The notes beneath the pieces were generated by a model that ran no database searches, was not told the origin of the DNA, and saw nothing but the letters and a program-made list of their open reading frames with translations. 64,000 bases of DNA from Nocardia sp. GTDB lineage: Bacteria > Actinomycetota > Actinomycetes > Mycobacteriales > Mycobacteriaceae. The position numbers and the translations under genes were made by a program. The stretch covers positions 62,001 through 126,000 of the forward strand of contig NZ_JAODNK010000027.1 of NCBI RefSeq assembly GCF_025465275.1, given 5' to 3'. This document shows, piece after piece, positions 33,911 to 44,361 of the stretch (the stretch's first letter is position 1; each line of letters opens with the position of its first letter).

Positions 33911-34810
33911 TCAGTTGAAGGGGCGGATACCTTCGAGGGGGTTGCCGCCGTGCAGGTAGATGTAGGTGAGGATCGCGGCGGCGACGGCGGCGACGAGAGC
34001 TGCGAGAGAGCCGAGGAAGGGTCTGGTGGCCCAGCCGCGGTTGCGGTCGAGCGAGAGGCGGCCGGGGCCGGTGAGCATGATGACGGCCGCACCGCCGGCG
34101 AGAATGGATTCCAGTTCCACGCCGGTGGGCGCCTTGTACTGGAAACCGGCGGTCATGCCCTGCTTCCACATCCAGGCGTCCAGGATGACCGCGAGCACGG
34201 CGCCGGCGGCCAGGGGTGTCGCGAGACCGACCGCCACCAGGATGCCGCCGCCGAGTTCACCGGCAATGAGCATGGGCGCCGCGATATCGGCGTGCTTCCA
34301 GCCGCCGTTCTCCATGGAGGTGCGGATGCCGTCGTAACCGGGGCCGTGGAACCAGCCCGCGGCCTTCTGCAGTCCGTGGTAGATGAAGGTGCCGCCGATC
34401 ACCAAGCGCAGCAACAGCAGTCCGAGGTCCAGCGTGCCGCGGCGGTCGTCGCCGCGCCGGCGGATGCGGTTGACAGGCTCGCCGCCGCCGTTGGGCGCGG
34501 GCGGGATGCTAGCGAAGGCGTAGGTGGGCGCGGTGTCGTCGGCAGGCACGCCGGTGACAGCTGCCGCGGGCGTCAGGCCGGCGCCGATGGCCTCCTTCAC
34601 CTCCGTGTACAGCGGCACTTCCGGATCCAGGCCGAGTTCCTCGTCGGTGCGCGGCAGATTCTTGGTGAGATCGGCTTTCACGCTGGAGGTGTTGAACTGC
34701 TCGGTCGGCGAATCGTAGGGGCTGCGCACCGGTTCGCCCGTCGGCCGTGGCGATCCGGGCGGGGTGCTGCCCGGCGCGTCGGCGGAGGGCTTGTTCGGCT
34801 TCTCGGTCAC
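33911..34810 (-). CDS. DoxX-family membrane protein
   Basis: A 299-residue protein with an N-terminal cytoplasmic, Pro/Ser-rich region of about 130 residues and a C-terminal DoxX domain of four membrane helices (LLLLRLVIGGTFIYHGLQKA, IAGELGGGILVAVGLATP, AVLAVILDAWMWK and ALVAAVAAAILTYIYLHGG). DoxX proteins are linked to redox and thiol stress in mycobacteria; the location matches Rv3005c. GTG 34810 is chosen as the first start that keeps the gene clear of the divergent lppZ promoter. It is divergent from lppZ by 134 bases. Confidence 0.88.
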   Translation of the reverse strand: MTEKPNKPSADAPGSTPPGSPRPTGEPVRSPYDSPTEQFNTSSVKADLTKNLPRTDEELGLDPEVPLYTEVKEAIGAGLTPAAAVTGVPADDTAPTYAFASIPPAPNGGGEPVNRIRRRGDDRRGTLDLGLLLLRLVIGGTFIYHGLQKAAGWFHGPGYDGIRTSMENGGWKHADIAAPMLIAGELGGGILVAVGLATPLAAGAVLAVILDAWMWKQGMTAGFQYKAPTGVELESILAGGAAVIMLTGPGRLSLDRNRGWATRPFLGSLAALVAAVAAAILTYIYLHGGNPLEGIRPFN

Positions 34811-34944
34811 GCGGTCAGAGTATGCGGCGGGAGCGCCGGACACACGACAGTCGCGGGCGTGTCCGATGTCCAGTTCGTGGTGCGCCGGGGTGGTCAGCGA
34901 CCCCGTCCGCACATCCGCGCCGGGTTTTCCGTAACGTCTGCACC

Positions 34945-36093
34945 ATGAGTTGGGTTGCCGCGGGCCGGTTCGGGGTGGGCGCACGGAGAATCGTGGTGGG
35001 CGCGATGCTCGGCGTCATGCTGCTCTCCGGCTGCGCACGGTTCGACGATCGTGCTTCGACACCGTTCACCACCGAGCCGAACTGGGTGGATGCCCCGCAG
35101 GGCAGTACCAAGCCGAATCCGCCGAGCAGTACGGCGAAGCGGCCGGATCTGCCGTGTGTGGATCCCGATCCGGCAGTGGTCATCTCATGCCTGGATACCA
35201 CCGGCGGCGTGGTCACGCTGCCCGACGGTACGAGCGGACTGGTCGCCGAACGGCTGACCGGGCGCATTCTGAAGGTGGTCGCGACCGACGAGGGTGTGCC
35301 GCCCGCGCCGGTGGAAGTCGCCCATCTCGATGTGGACGCGACGGGCGACGGCGGCCTCACCGCACTGGCGCTGTCCCCCAGTTTCGCCGAGGACGGCCTG
35401 ATCTACGCGTACATCACCACCGGCAGCGATAACCGGGTGGTGCGCGTTTCCACCGACGGCGGCACGCCCAAGCCGATTCTCACCGGAATTCCGAAGGGCG
35501 CCAATGGCAATCGCGGCGCCATCGACTTCCACACCGCCGACAAGATGCTGGTGCTCACCGGCGATGCGGGCAACCCCTCGTCGGCGGTCGACAATGGTTC
35601 CTGGGCCGGAAAGCTGCTGAGCGTCAATTCGCCCGCCCCCGGCGCCACCGCGCAGGTCATGCTCGCCGGCATCGGCGTAGCGGGCGGCGTGTGCTCGGAC
35701 CATCAGGATTCCATCTGGATCACCGACCGCACCGCCACCGAGGATCGGTTACAGCGCGTCGGCCCCGACGGCACCGCCACCAAGGCGTGGAGCTGGCCCG
35801 ATCATCCGGGTGTGGCCGGTTGCGCCGCCGCCACCGACGGTGTGGCCATTGCACTCACCAATCAGAAGGCGCTGGCAATCGCGAAGGCCGACAAGACAAC
35901 TCACGCCGTCACCGCCTCCCCGACGCTCCTGGCACAGGACAAGTACGGGCGGCTCGACGGCGCGGCGATCGGCGGCGACGGCAGCATCTGGTCCTCGACG
36001 GTGAACAAGACCGACGGCCAGCCCAATCAGTACGACGACCGCGTCGTCCGCATCCCGCCGCCGTCTGCGGGCCAAGGGGCCGGTCCGGACTAG
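34945..36093 (+). CDS. lppZ: LppZ-like lipoprotein, PQQ-glucose dehydrogenase-like beta-propeller
   Basis: A 382-residue secreted lipoprotein. The signal sequence ends in the lipobox VMLLSGC (Cys near residue 29). The mature protein has the soluble glucose/sorbosone dehydrogenase beta-propeller fold (DGTSGLVAERLTGRILKV, TGDGGLTALALSPSFAEDGL, YAYITTGSDNRVVRV, LVLTGDAGNP). Mycobacterial LppZ is the positional match. PQQ binding and a true dehydrogenase activity are not shown. Start ATG 34945. The 3' end carries a hairpin, and the gene converges on remnants of a WYL regulator. Confidence 0.85.
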   Translation: MSWVAAGRFGVGARRIVVGAMLGVMLLSGCARFDDRASTPFTTEPNWVDAPQGSTKPNPPSSTAKRPDLPCVDPDPAVVISCLDTTGGVVTLPDGTSGLVAERLTGRILKVVATDEGVPPAPVEVAHLDVDATGDGGLTALALSPSFAEDGLIYAYITTGSDNRVVRVSTDGGTPKPILTGIPKGANGNRGAIDFHTADKMLVLTGDAGNPSSAVDNGSWAGKLLSVNSPAPGATAQVMLAGIGVAGGVCSDHQDSIWITDRTATEDRLQRVGPDGTATKAWSWPDHPGVAGCAAATDGVAIALTNQKALAIAKADKTTHAVTASPTLLAQDKYGRLDGAAIGGDGSIWSSTVNKTDGQPNQYDDRVVRIPPPSAGQGAGPD

Positions 36094-36100
36094 ACCGGCC
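36078..36100. terminator. Hairpin at the lppZ stop
   Basis: GGCCGGTC and GACCGGCC pair around CGGACTA, which overlaps the TAG stop of lppZ. It is probably a terminator. Confidence 0.65.
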
Positions 36101-36108
36101 TTCCCCTG

Positions 36109-36360
36109 TCATTGGTCAGCACCCGCGGCGGCATTGAAACGTGCTGCGGCAGCACGGAGCTCGCGGGACAGGTCGGGGGCATCGACCACCTCGAAGTCGA
36201 CGGTGAGTGCGCCCATCAGGAAGGTGACCGCGCGCGCATCGTCTGCGCCGATGTGCAGCAGGCAGGTTCGGCTGTCGACGGGTTCGATGCGGCCGTAGGT
36301 CGCTGATGCCCGGGCCGCCTCGGAATCGGCCGGGGTGTGCAGCCGGACCGTGGCTTGGTA
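36109..36360 (-). pseudogene. WYL-domain regulator, 3' fragment
   Basis: Read on the minus strand, this gives TYQATVRLHTPADSEAARAS, ATYGRIEPVDSRTCLLHIGA, DDARAVTFLMGALTVDFEVV and DLSRELRAAAARFNAAAGAD before the stop, which is the C-terminal end of a WYL/YafY-type regulator. The HTH and the WYL core are missing, and no start codon or ribosome site is present. It is fused at about 36360 to an epoxide hydrolase fragment on the other strand. Confidence 0.8.
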
Positions 36361-36362
36361 CG

Positions 36363-36648
36363 TGCTACGGCGTGCAGGGCGGCGATATGGGTGCGTTCGT
36401 CTCGGCAGAGCTCGGCAAGATCGACGCCGATCATGTTGCAGGAGTTCACCTCAATGCCGCGACGTTCGGATTCATCCCGTTCGGGAAGGTATCGGAAGAG
36501 GAGCGCGCCACCCTTACCGAGGCCGAGCAGGCGCGACTGGAGCGGCTCGCCCACTTCAACGGTGATGACAACGGCTCAGGCGACCAAGCCGCAGACGATC
36601 GCCTACAGCCTGGTCGACTCCCCCATCGGGCAGCTGGCCTGGGAGGTG
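36363..36648 (+). pseudogene. Epoxide hydrolase, internal fragment with frameshift
   Basis: The first frame reads CYGVQGGDMGAFVSAELGKI, DADHVAGVHLNAATFGFIP and LTEAEQARLERLAHFNGDDN. The frame then shifts to QATKPQTIAYSLVDSPIGQL and AWEV. This is a middle part of an epoxide hydrolase, with the GGD-type nucleophile region (here GGDMG, where W is usual). Both ends are lost and a few codons are deleted at the shift near 36570. Confidence 0.8.
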
Positions 36649-36737
36649 TTCGTGGTGTTGTTGGATTGCGAGCACGCGGTCGCGAACAAGGCAACGGCGA
36701 GGACGGGAACTGCGAGGGCAACGGTCAGGCGAGGCAC
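36649..36737 (-). pseudogene. Lipoprotein gene, 5' fragment
   Basis: A GTG start at 36737 with GGAG seven bases upstream gives PRLTVALAVPVLAVALFATA, then CSQSNNTTNTSQA: a signal peptide with a lipobox (FATAC). The reading frame then runs into the epoxide hydrolase remnant in reverse and stops at 36603. The mature protein is lost. Confidence 0.65.
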
Positions 36738-36861
36738 GGTCGAGCTCCAGGGTCCGGGGTCCGGGGTCCGGGGAGAAGGACAAGCTCGAAAACCTACCGT
36801 CCGGAAATACGCCGCGCCCTCTATTGGATCCCCATGATCGAAACCCTGTGCACGTCCATAA
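36738..36861. other. Decayed promoter region of the truncated lipoprotein gene
   Basis: A short gap with a GGTCCGG triple repeat (about 36750-36775). On the minus strand TAGGTT could be a -10. No intact gene. Confidence 0.4.
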
Positions 36862-36893
36862 AAATGGCGCACGGCCGCAGCCGTGCGCCATTT
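36862..36893. terminator. gatB terminator hairpin
   Basis: AAATGGCGCACGGC and GCCGTGCGCCATTT form a perfect 14-bp stem around CGCA, 12 bases beyond the gatB stop. Confidence 0.9.
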
Positions 36894-36905
36894 ACGTTGC
36901 AGCGC

Positions 36906-38420
36906 CTATTCGGAGACGCCGCAGGCCGCCAGCACGAGTTCGCGCACACGCGCGGCATCGGCCTGCCCACGGGTGGCCTTCATGACATCGCCGACCACCT
37001 TGCCCGCGGCCTGGATCTTGCCGGAGCGGATCTTCTCGGCAATGGCCGGATTGGCCTCGAGCGCCTTGTCGACCTCGCTCTGCAGCGCCGAATCGTCGCT
37101 GACCATGCCCAGCCCCTTGGCCTCGACGATCGCGGCGGGCTCACCCTCGCCGGCGAGCACGAGGTCGACAACCTGCTTGGCACTCTTGTTATTGATGGTC
37201 TTGGCCTCGACCAGCCCCGCCACCTCGGCGACCTGCTTCGGCGTGATCGGCAGCTCGTCGAGCGCGACCTCACGCTCCTTGGCCTTCTCGGTCAGGTAGG
37301 AGACCCACCAGGACCGTGCCTCGTGCACGGAGGCGCCGGCATCGACGGTGGCGATGATCAGATCCAGCGCACCGGCATTGACCAGATCGCGGAAGACCTC
37401 GTCCGAGAGTGCCCAGTCGGACTGGATGCGCGCCCGGCGCAGCCACGGGTACTCCGGAATGGTGCCGCGCAGCTGCTCCACCCAGGCCGCGTCCGGCGCG
37501 ACGGGCTCGAGGTCCGGCTCCGGGAAGTAGCGGTAGTCCTCGGCGGTCTCCTTCACTCGACCGGAGGAGGTGGAGCCGTCGATCTCGTGGAAGTGCCGGG
37601 TCTCCTGGATGATCTCGCCGCCGGCGGTCAGCACCGCGGCCTGGCGGCGCATCTCGTAGCGCACCGCGACCTCGACGCTCTTGAGCGAGTTCACGTTCTT
37701 GGTCTCGGTGCGGGTGCCGAATACCTTGGCGCCCTTGAGCATCAGCGAAACATTGGCGTCGCAGCGCAGCGAGCCCTGTTCCATCTTCACATCGGAGACG
37801 TTCAGCGACTTGAGCACCTCGCGCAGCGCGGTGACATAGGCGCGCGCCACCTCGGGAGCCCGCTCCCCCGCACCGGTGATCGTCTTGGTGACGATCTCGA
37901 CGAGCGGCACACCCGCGCGGTTGTAATCCAGCAGCGAGTGCGAGGCGCCGACGATTCGACCGGTCGCGCCACCCACGTGCAGCGACTTACCGGTGTCCTC
38001 CTCCATGTGCGCGCGCTCGATTTCCACGCGGAACACGGAACCGTCGTCGAGGGTCACATCGAGGTAGCCCTCGGTGGCGATCGGCTCGTCGTACTGGCTG
38101 ATCTGGTAGTTCTTCGGCTGGTCCGGGTAGAAGTAGTTCTTGCGCGCGAACCGCCCCCACGGGGTGATCGAGCAGTTCAGCGCGAGGCCGATCCGAATGG
38201 CCGACTCGACGGCCTTCTCGTTCACCACCGGCAGCGATCCGGGCATGCCCAAACACACCGGACACACCTGGGTGTTGGGCTCGGCGCCGAACTCGGTCGG
38301 GCATCCGCAGAACATCTTGGTCGCGGTGCCCAGCTCGACGTGCACCTCCATACCCAGCACCGGCTCGTACCGGCTGATGACGTCGGTGTAGTCCATCAAG
38401 TCGACCGTGGCTGCGCTCAT
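36906..38420 (-). CDS. gatB: Asp-tRNA(Asn)/Glu-tRNA(Gln) amidotransferase subunit B
   Basis: A 504-residue GatB. With GatA and GatC it converts Glu-tRNA(Gln), and Asp-tRNA(Asn), to the amidated forms. GLEVHVEL is here [15 protein letters not shown]; the zinc-type cysteines are in CGCP and [20 protein letters not shown] and the C-terminal YqeY-like helical tail ([20 protein letters not shown]) are typical. ATG 38420 has AGGATGG upstream; ATG 38429 is possible. It is separated from gatA/gatC by about 20 kb of other genes, further than in M. tuberculosis. Confidence 0.97.
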   Translation of the reverse strand: MSAATVDLMDYTDVISRYEPVLGMEVHVELGTATKMFCGCPTEFGAEPNTQVCPVCLGMPGSLPVVNEKAVESAIRIGLALNCSITPWGRFARKNYFYPDQPKNYQISQYDEPIATEGYLDVTLDDGSVFRVEIERAHMEEDTGKSLHVGGATGRIVGASHSLLDYNRAGVPLVEIVTKTITGAGERAPEVARAYVTALREVLKSLNVSDVKMEQGSLRCDANVSLMLKGAKVFGTRTETKNVNSLKSVEVAVRYEMRRQAAVLTAGGEIIQETRHFHEIDGSTSSGRVKETAEDYRYFPEPDLEPVAPDAAWVEQLRGTIPEYPWLRRARIQSDWALSDEVFRDLVNAGALDLIIATVDAGASVHEARSWWVSYLTEKAKEREVALDELPITPKQVAEVAGLVEAKTINNKSAKQVVDLVLAGEGEPAAIVEAKGLGMVSDDSALQSEVDKALEANPAIAEKIRSGKIQAAGKVVGDVMKATRGQADAARVRELVLAACGVSE

Positions 38421-38434
38421 GGCCACCATCCTAT

Positions 38435-40930
38435 TCAGTCGGCGGCAATGGCCTCCACGATGGGGAGGTGGGCGGCGCGCAGCGCGGGCGGGATGGAGCC
38501 GAGCAGGGACAATGCCAGGGCCACGATGGCGTAGACCAGCAGCAGCGGACTGGGTTGGTAGTGGATATCGATGGAGATCGCGTGCCCGAGGGCCACCGTG
38601 GCCAGATAGTGCGTGGCGGAACCGACCGCGAGACCCAGTGCGGCGCCGGTCACTCCGATACCGGCCGCCTCGGTGAGGACGGTGCGGAGCAGGAAGCGGC
38701 GACTGGTGCCCATGGCCCGCAGTACGCCGAGTTCCCGGCGGCGTTCCAGCACCGAGAGCATCAGGGTGTTCAGGAGCGCGACCGTGGAGACCAGGACCAC
38801 GATCCAGAGAATCGCGCTGCTGATGGACATGCCCTGCCGGACACTGCTGGAGATGGCCGTCACCGCTTGCTCACCGGTGACAACGTGCAATTGTGCGGGG
38901 ACCGCCGCCCGGATGGCATTGAAGACGGCTTCGTGATCGGCGTTCGGCGCGAAGTCGATACCGATGATGGTTTCGCCCGGCCGCTGATACCACTGCCGCA
39001 GAATGTTCAGATCCAGTACGACCACGCCCGCGATGGCGGAGAAGTACGGCACCACCCGCAATACCGTCACGTGGTGCACGCCGGTCGGCGTCGGCAGATC
39101 GACGCCGGAGCCTTCGCTCACTCCGAGCGAGCGGGCCACATCGCGGGAGATGACAATGCCCTGACCGGCTGCCATCCGGTCCAGGTCCTGCCGGCTCGTG
39201 CCGTCCAGGGCCGAGCTGCGGGCCACCCCGCCCTCGTAGCCCTGCAGCATGACGCGACCGCGCCCCAGGGTGGCGAAAGCCATTTGGGCCGAACCGATAT
39301 CGCTGATGCCCGGGATGCCGCTCAGCTTGTCCTTCAGATCCGAGGGCAGCAGCGGGCCGGTGGGGAACTGCTCCATGGCGGTCGCGCTGACGAAAACGTC
39401 TGTGCGGCCGAGACCTTGGAAGGTTTGCGCCGCCGCATCGACCATATTGCGGGAGGCGTTGCCCATGGCCACGATGGCGGCGATGCCGATCATGACGGTC
39501 ATGGTGGTGGCCCACACCCGGCGTGGTGCGCGTTCGACGGTGGTCGCGCCGAGCGCGCCCGGCGCCCCGAAAAGCCTTGCCACCGCGGCGATTACCTGCA
39601 CAATCGGACCGGTGGCGGAGAAGCACAGCACAACCGCGCCGGCGATGGCCAGCGAGATGGAGACCAGCGACAGGCGTCCGAGATCGGCGTCGGCGACCAC
39701 GACCCCCGCGCCGACCATCGCCGCGCCGAGCACCAGCGAACCCCATTTGAGCAGCGGGCTCACCTCATCCGAGGTGGAAGCGCCGACGGGAGCCAGCGCC
39801 TCGATGGGTGCGACCTTGTACACCTGCCGGGCCGCGATGGCCGCGGCGATGACGCTGGCCAGCACACAGGCGGCCACCGCCACCGGAATCGCATAGCCGG
39901 GCACCTCGTATTCGGTGCGGGCTTCCACCGATTGCACAATGGCGGCCGGGAGCTTACCGATGGCGATGCGGCCCATGACTATTCCGACGAGCGAACCCAC
40001 GAACCCGCCGAACAGGCCGAGTAGTGCTGCCTCGGCGAGCAACCCGCGCACCACCGGTCCGCGCCGGCCGCCGATGGCACGCAGCAGCGACAGCATCGGA
40101 CGGCGTTGCGCCACAGCCATACTCATGGCGTTGTAGATGAGGAACGACGACACGATGAGCGCCGCCGCGGACGAGGCCAGCGTCGAATACTTCACCAGCT
40201 GCAGGGAGCCGCCGGCCTGGGCGGTGCGCAGGTCCGGATCGGCGACCACCGCGTGCCCGTCCACCAGCTGCGTCAGGCTCGAACGCAATTGCTCCACATC
40301 GGTTTTCGCGGCGGGAACGATCTGGATGGAGTCCAGCCGTCCGGGCCGGTCGGCGATCTTCTGCGCGACCGGCAGCAGCGCGATGACGATATGACCGGAA
40401 TTGAGGCGCTTCGAAGTGGACTCGTCGAGTACCCCCGCCACCGTCGCGGTGATGGACCCGAGCTGGATCTGCTCACCTTCCCTGTGCCCCATGGCGGAGC
40501 CGACGAGTACGCCGTTGGAAACATTGACCAGCTTGGACGCCTGATCCTGCAGCGCCCCGCCGAGATCGCTGCCGAGCTTCGTGACGGTGGCGTCCGCACC
40601 GATGAGCATTGCCCGATTCGCGTCCGCGCCAATGGATTCGCGCAGCATGGGCACCGCCGTACCGACCCCCGGAACGGCTCTGATCTGTGTCAGCAGCATC
40701 TGATCGAACCCGGCATCGGTGATGCCGCTGACCTCCAGCGCCGCGTTGCCGCCGAGGCTGTGGGTGAGCTTGTCCACCGAACCGGTGATGGAGCCGGAGA
40801 TGCTGAATACCGAAACCAGCAGTCCCGCAGAGATTCCCATCACCACCATGGACATGATGGTGCGCCCGCGGTGTGCGAGCAGTTCGCCGATATTGAACAG
40901 CCGTAGTCGATCCCAACTCGCCTGGATCAT
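38435..40930 (-). CDS. ABC transporter permease (MacB/FtsX type)
   Basis: An 831-residue permease with two FtsX domains. The first helix is near residues 25-45 ([20 protein letters not shown]), followed by a large extracellular domain, three helices (about 235-370), a central pair of helices (410-450), a second extracellular domain, and a C-terminal three-helix FtsX block ([20 protein letters not shown] and onward). Such exporters move lipids, peptides or antibiotics, or act as mechanotransducers. ATG 40930 overlaps the ATPase stop by four bases. The two-component genes beyond the small upstream gene may control it. Confidence 0.92.
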   Translation of the reverse strand: MIQASWDRLRLFNIGELLAHRGRTIMSMVVMGISAGLLVSVFSISGSITGSVDKLTHSLGGNAALEVSGITDAGFDQMLLTQIRAVPGVGTAVPMLRESIGADANRAMLIGADATVTKLGSDLGGALQDQASKLVNVSNGVLVGSAMGHREGEQIQLGSITATVAGVLDESTSKRLNSGHIVIALLPVAQKIADRPGRLDSIQIVPAAKTDVEQLRSSLTQLVDGHAVVADPDLRTAQAGGSLQLVKYSTLASSAAALIVSSFLIYNAMSMAVAQRRPMLSLLRAIGGRRGPVVRGLLAEAALLGLFGGFVGSLVGIVMGRIAIGKLPAAIVQSVEARTEYEVPGYAIPVAVAACVLASVIAAAIAARQVYKVAPIEALAPVGASTSDEVSPLLKWGSLVLGAAMVGAGVVVADADLGRLSLVSISLAIAGAVVLCFSATGPIVQVIAAVARLFGAPGALGATTVERAPRRVWATTMTVMIGIAAIVAMGNASRNMVDAAAQTFQGLGRTDVFVSATAMEQFPTGPLLPSDLKDKLSGIPGISDIGSAQMAFATLGRGRVMLQGYEGGVARSSALDGTSRQDLDRMAAGQGIVISRDVARSLGVSEGSGVDLPTPTGVHHVTVLRVVPYFSAIAGVVVLDLNILRQWYQRPGETIIGIDFAPNADHEAVFNAIRAAVPAQLHVVTGEQAVTAISSSVRQGMSISSAILWIVVLVSTVALLNTLMLSVLERRRELGVLRAMGTSRRFLLRTVLTEAAGIGVTGAALGLAVGSATHYLATVALGHAISIDIHYQPSPLLLVYAIVALALSLLGSIPPALRAAHLPIVEAIAAD

Positions 40931-41718
40931 GCGCGCACCGCACCGGCGTCGTCGGAACTGCCCTCGACCGAGGCCACCTCTTCGATGCCCGCGGCAGTGC
41001 CGAATCCCACCGGCGTGGTCCGCACCTCGCCGTTGTCATCGCGCTCCACCTTCTCGATGGAGCCGATCTGCCCGTCCCGCAGGGTGATGACACGATCGCA
41101 GTAGCGCACCGCACCCATATCGTGGGTCACCATGACCACCGAATTGCCCGCGCGGGTGATGTCGCCGAGCAGCTGCAGAATGGCGGCGCCGGTCTTGGAA
41201 TCGAGGTTGCCGGTGGGTTCGTCGGCGAGAATCAGCGGTGGATCCATGATCAGCGCCCGCGCCACCGCGACCCGCTGCATCTGACCGCCGGACAGTTCCG
41301 CGGGCCGGTGCTCGGCGCGATCGGCCAGGCCGACCAGGTCGAGCAATTCCAGCGCCCGCGGCTTGGCCTTGCGTAATCCGGTGCCGTCCAACAGCTTCGG
41401 GATGGCGACGTTCTCCCAGGCGGTCAGGGTGGGCAGCAGATTGAAGAACTGGAAGATGAAACCCACCTGATGCCGCCGGAACTCGGATTGACTGTCATCG
41501 CCCAGGTCACCGATCTCCCTGTCCTGGAAGCGAATCGACCCGGTGTCCGGGGAGTCCAGCGCCCCCAGCAGATGCAGCAGTGTGGATTTGCCCGACCCGG
41601 AAGGCCCGATGATGGCGGTGAACTCCCCGGGTTCGATGCGCAGGCTGATGCCGTCCAGCGCGCGCACGGTCTGCTTGCCTACCCGGTATTCCTTCGTGAC
41701 GTCGGTCAATTCCAGCAT
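40927..41718 (-). CDS. ABC transporter ATP-binding protein (MacB/LolD type)
   Basis: A 263-residue ATPase that powers the FtsX-type permease next to it. Walker A is GPSGSGKST (residues about 39-47), the Q-loop is in [10 protein letters not shown], the signature is [15 protein letters not shown], Walker B is [12 protein letters not shown] and the switch His is in MVTHDMG. A 35-residue acidic C-terminal tail is extra. The small unknown gene upstream is 18 bases away, so the three probably form an operon. Confidence 0.95.
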   Translation of the reverse strand: MLELTDVTKEYRVGKQTVRALDGISLRIEPGEFTAIIGPSGSGKSTLLHLLGALDSPDTGSIRFQDREIGDLGDDSQSEFRRHQVGFIFQFFNLLPTLTAWENVAIPKLLDGTGLRKAKPRALELLDLVGLADRAEHRPAELSGGQMQRVAVARALIMDPPLILADEPTGNLDSKTGAAILQLLGDITRAGNSVVMVTHDMGAVRYCDRVITLRDGQIGSIEKVERDDNGEVRTTPVGFGTAAGIEEVASVEGSSDDAGAVRA

Positions 41719-41736
41719 GGTGGTTCCCCTCGTGGA

Positions 41737-42066
41737 TCAGCGAGCCAGTGCCCGCGTTCGCGGACGGATGTAGAGGTGATCGGTGTCATAGGTGTCCAGA
41801 ATCGCGCGCAGCGCCGGCTGTTCACCGGCGAGCTCGAGGTACACCTCGACCGCCGATTTGCCCTGTGCCAGTGCGTTGTCGAGCTTCACATGCAAATGGT
41901 TCTCCCAGCGGTGCCGCAGCGCGAGCAGGAGGCCGTCCGTTCCGCCGAAGAGCCGTTCGAGCTCCGGTAGTTCGTGGAACAGCGTGGCGTCAGCGGGATT
42001 CCGGGCCGCCCGATCCAGGACGGTGTGCAGGATGTCGGTGCGAGCATGCAGGTCTGCCCAGGACAT
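41737..42066 (-). CDS. Small unknown protein, first gene of the ABC operon
   Basis: A 109-residue helical, soluble protein with no recognised family. It has many His and Leu residues (LFGGTDGLLLALRHRWENHL) and ends with HLYIRPRTRALAR. The start is ATG 42066, with GGGGG close upstream. It precedes the ABC transporter by 18 bases and is divergent from the sensor kinase, so it may be part of the regulated exporter unit. Confidence 0.7.
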   Translation of the reverse strand: MSWADLHARTDILHTVLDRAARNPADATLFHELPELERLFGGTDGLLLALRHRWENHLHVKLDNALAQGKSAVEVYLELAGEQPALRAILDTYDTDHLYIRPRTRALAR

Positions 42067-42255
42067 GGCCCCCAACCTTTCGTAGTGGCCCGGCCGGTGG
42101 TGTACGGGTCCGGTACCAGTTACTCCAGACGCTACGAGAGCCCGCACTGCCCTGTCTTCGTGCCGCGGACGCGACTTGACCTCCTACCCCGGTAGGAGCC
42201 GGGCCCCTGCCGCCGAACGATGTACGCCGTCCAATTCGGCCACTAGCCTTACAGA

Positions 42256-43620
42256 ATGAACGTGACCAGCGCCACCCCCGGAATTGCCGGGCGGACATTG
42301 CTGGACCTGCGGCCGCGTGACGTCGCCGACCGCAGCCGAAGGTTCGTTCGCCACCCGGTCGGCGAGTACCGCCGCTACGTGGAAGAGATGGAATTCGACT
42401 ATCCCGTCGCCGCCGTCTTCCTGGTCGACGTGATACTGATCGCGACCGGCACCGGAGCTGTGATCCAGCGAGCACTGTCGGGAAACGTCCCGAACGCCGC
42501 TGCCTTCCTGGCCTTGGCCATGGTCTATGTGGCCGGCCCGCCGTGCGTGGTGCTTTCCATCCCCCCGCGCCCATTGCTTTTCGCCACGGTGACCATGTCG
42601 GCCGTGGCGCTCTTTCTGGTCCAGCCGGTACCCGTGGATGTCGCGCCGCTCATCCTGGTCGCGGCATCGGGTGAGATCGCGGCCATCACAGCCACGGTGG
42701 CCAGTGTGCCCATTGCGGCCGCGATGATCGCCGAGTTGGTGTTCTTCGGATCGGCCGGGCACCTGGACGGCCTGCCGTGGTTCTGCTTCGGCATCGTGTT
42801 CGGCTGGATGACCGGGCAGATGCTGAACTATCAGCGCCGCTACCTGTATCAGGAACGGGAGAACCAGGAGGTGCGCGCCGTACAGGCCGCCGACGACGAG
42901 CGCCGCCGCATTGCCCGCGAGGTGCACGACGTCATCGCGCATTCGCTCAGCATCACCCTTCTGCATGTGACCGCTGCCCGGCACGCACTGGCGACCGATC
43001 GCGATGTGGATGACGCGGTGGACGCGCTGACCGATGCCGAGCGGCTGGGACGCCAGGCCATGGCTGATATCCGGCGCACCGTCGGCCTGCTGGGCCAGCG
43101 TCCTGCGCTGGAGTTGCCGGAGCCGGGATTGGACGACGTCGATGATCTGGTCGCTGATTTCGTACGCGCCGGGATGCCGGTCGGTTACCGCCTCGACGGC
43201 GACCCGAGCGGCGTAACTCCCGGAGTCGGGCTGGCGCTGTACCGAATCTGCCAAGAATCCTTGGCGAACATCGCAAAACATGCACCGGGTGCGTCTGCGC
43301 AGCTGCGGATCGCACTGTGCAGCAAGGACATCGAGCTCACGGTGACAAACTCGCTGCCGACAGGCGTGACCGCTCGTCCGGGCCGCGGTATGGGGATTTC
43401 CGGTATGCGACAACGCATTGCGCTACTCGGTGGCACCCTGACTGCGGACCGGGCAGGTGAGGTCTGGCAGGTACAGGCGCACATCCCACTTTCCGGTCAA
43501 ACGATGTGCGTGGCCACCGTCGCCGAGGATTCCCTGCGGACGGTGCTGTCATCGATGGCGCGCAAGACACATGATCGACTGAATCCGATGGGATCCAAGG
43601 AAATTCAGGAGGGTGTGTGA
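42256..43620 (+). CDS. Sensor histidine kinase (NarL/DesK-type)
   Basis: A 454-residue kinase with about five or six N-terminal membrane helices (VAAVFLVDVILIATGTGAVI, and so on to FGIVFGWMTGQM), a short coiled link and a HisKA_3 domain with the phospho-His in RRRIAREVHDVIAHSL (near residue 224). The HATPase domain has SLANIAKHAPGA (N box) and GRGMGISGMRQRI (G box). It partners the response regulator whose GTG start overlaps its stop. ATG 42256 has TAGCCT six bases upstream, so the mRNA may be leaderless. It probably senses an envelope signal handled by the divergent ABC exporter. Confidence 0.92.
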   Translation: MNVTSATPGIAGRTLLDLRPRDVADRSRRFVRHPVGEYRRYVEEMEFDYPVAAVFLVDVILIATGTGAVIQRALSGNVPNAAAFLALAMVYVAGPPCVVLSIPPRPLLFATVTMSAVALFLVQPVPVDVAPLILVAASGEIAAITATVASVPIAAAMIAELVFFGSAGHLDGLPWFCFGIVFGWMTGQMLNYQRRYLYQERENQEVRAVQAADDERRRIAREVHDVIAHSLSITLLHVTAARHALATDRDVDDAVDALTDAERLGRQAMADIRRTVGLLGQRPALELPEPGLDDVDDLVADFVRAGMPVGYRLDGDPSGVTPGVGLALYRICQESLANIAKHAPGASAQLRIALCSKDIELTVTNSLPTGVTARPGRGMGISGMRQRIALLGGTLTADRAGEVWQVQAHIPLSGQTMCVATVAEDSLRTVLSSMARKTHDRLNPMGSKEIQEGV

Positions 43621-44303
43621 CGTCCCAGTCGGATGGGGAGCTCATTGCTGTACTGGTGGTGGACGATCAGGAACTGGTCCGGGGCGGTCTGCGCCGAATC
43701 CTGCGCCGCCGTGATGGTTTCGTGGTGAGCGAATGCGCCGACGGCGATGAAGTGCCCGCCGCGATTGCCGCGCACCGTCCGGATGTCGTGCTCATGGATC
43801 TGCGCATGAAACGCGTAGGCGGCATCGAGGCCACCCGCACCCTGCGCACGCAAGCCGACGCACCGCCCGTTCTTGCGCTCACCACCTTCGATGATGACCA
43901 ATTGCTATCAGGCGCATTACGCGCGGGCGCGGCGGGCTTCCTGCTCAAGGATTCCCCCGCCGAGGATCTGATCCGCGCGGTGCGGACCGTGGCGCTGGGC
44001 GGCTCGTGGCTGGATCCGTCGGTTACTCCGCGAGTGCTGACGGCATACCGGTCGGCACGTCCGACGCCGGCCCCGGGCGGCAGCCGCCTCACCGAACTGA
44101 CCGCGCGCGAACTCGAGGTGCTCGAGCTCATTGCCAAGGGGCGTGTCAACACGGAGATCGCCCGCTCCCTCGGTATCTCGGAAGTGACCGTAAAAAGCCA
44201 CGTGGGGCACATTTTCGGGAAGCTGGGGTTACGCGATCGAGCGGCGGCGATCGTGTTCGCGTTTGACCACGGTGTGGTTGCACCCGGAGAATCCAACTCT
44301 TGA
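43617..44303 (+). CDS. NarL/LuxR-type response regulator
   Basis: A 228-residue regulator. The receiver domain has the acidic pair in VVDDQEL, the phospho-Asp in VVLMDLRMK (near residue 60) and Lys in FLLKDSPAE. The LuxR HTH is at the C-terminus (LTARELEVLELIAKGRVNTE, IARSLGISEVTVKSHVGHIF). GTG 43617 overlaps the kinase stop (GTGTGA). The nearest likely target is the divergent ABC operon. Confidence 0.95.
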   Translation: MTSQSDGELIAVLVVDDQELVRGGLRRILRRRDGFVVSECADGDEVPAAIAAHRPDVVLMDLRMKRVGGIEATRTLRTQADAPPVLALTTFDDDQLLSGALRAGAAGFLLKDSPAEDLIRAVRTVALGGSWLDPSVTPRVLTAYRSARPTPAPGGSRLTELTARELEVLELIAKGRVNTEIARSLGISEVTVKSHVGHIFGKLGLRDRAAAIVFAFDHGVVAPGESNS

Positions 44304-44361
44304 GGGGTGAGGTGCGGGCACAGTCATCGCATCCCGCCCATGGAGTTGGAGGTTGGACGGC

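Noticed and set aside
36306..38534. A 742-codon open frame opposite gatB on the plus strand
   Set aside because: It is antisense to a certain gene and shows no domain beyond the short epoxide hydrolase remnant at its start. Such frames are common in high-GC DNA.
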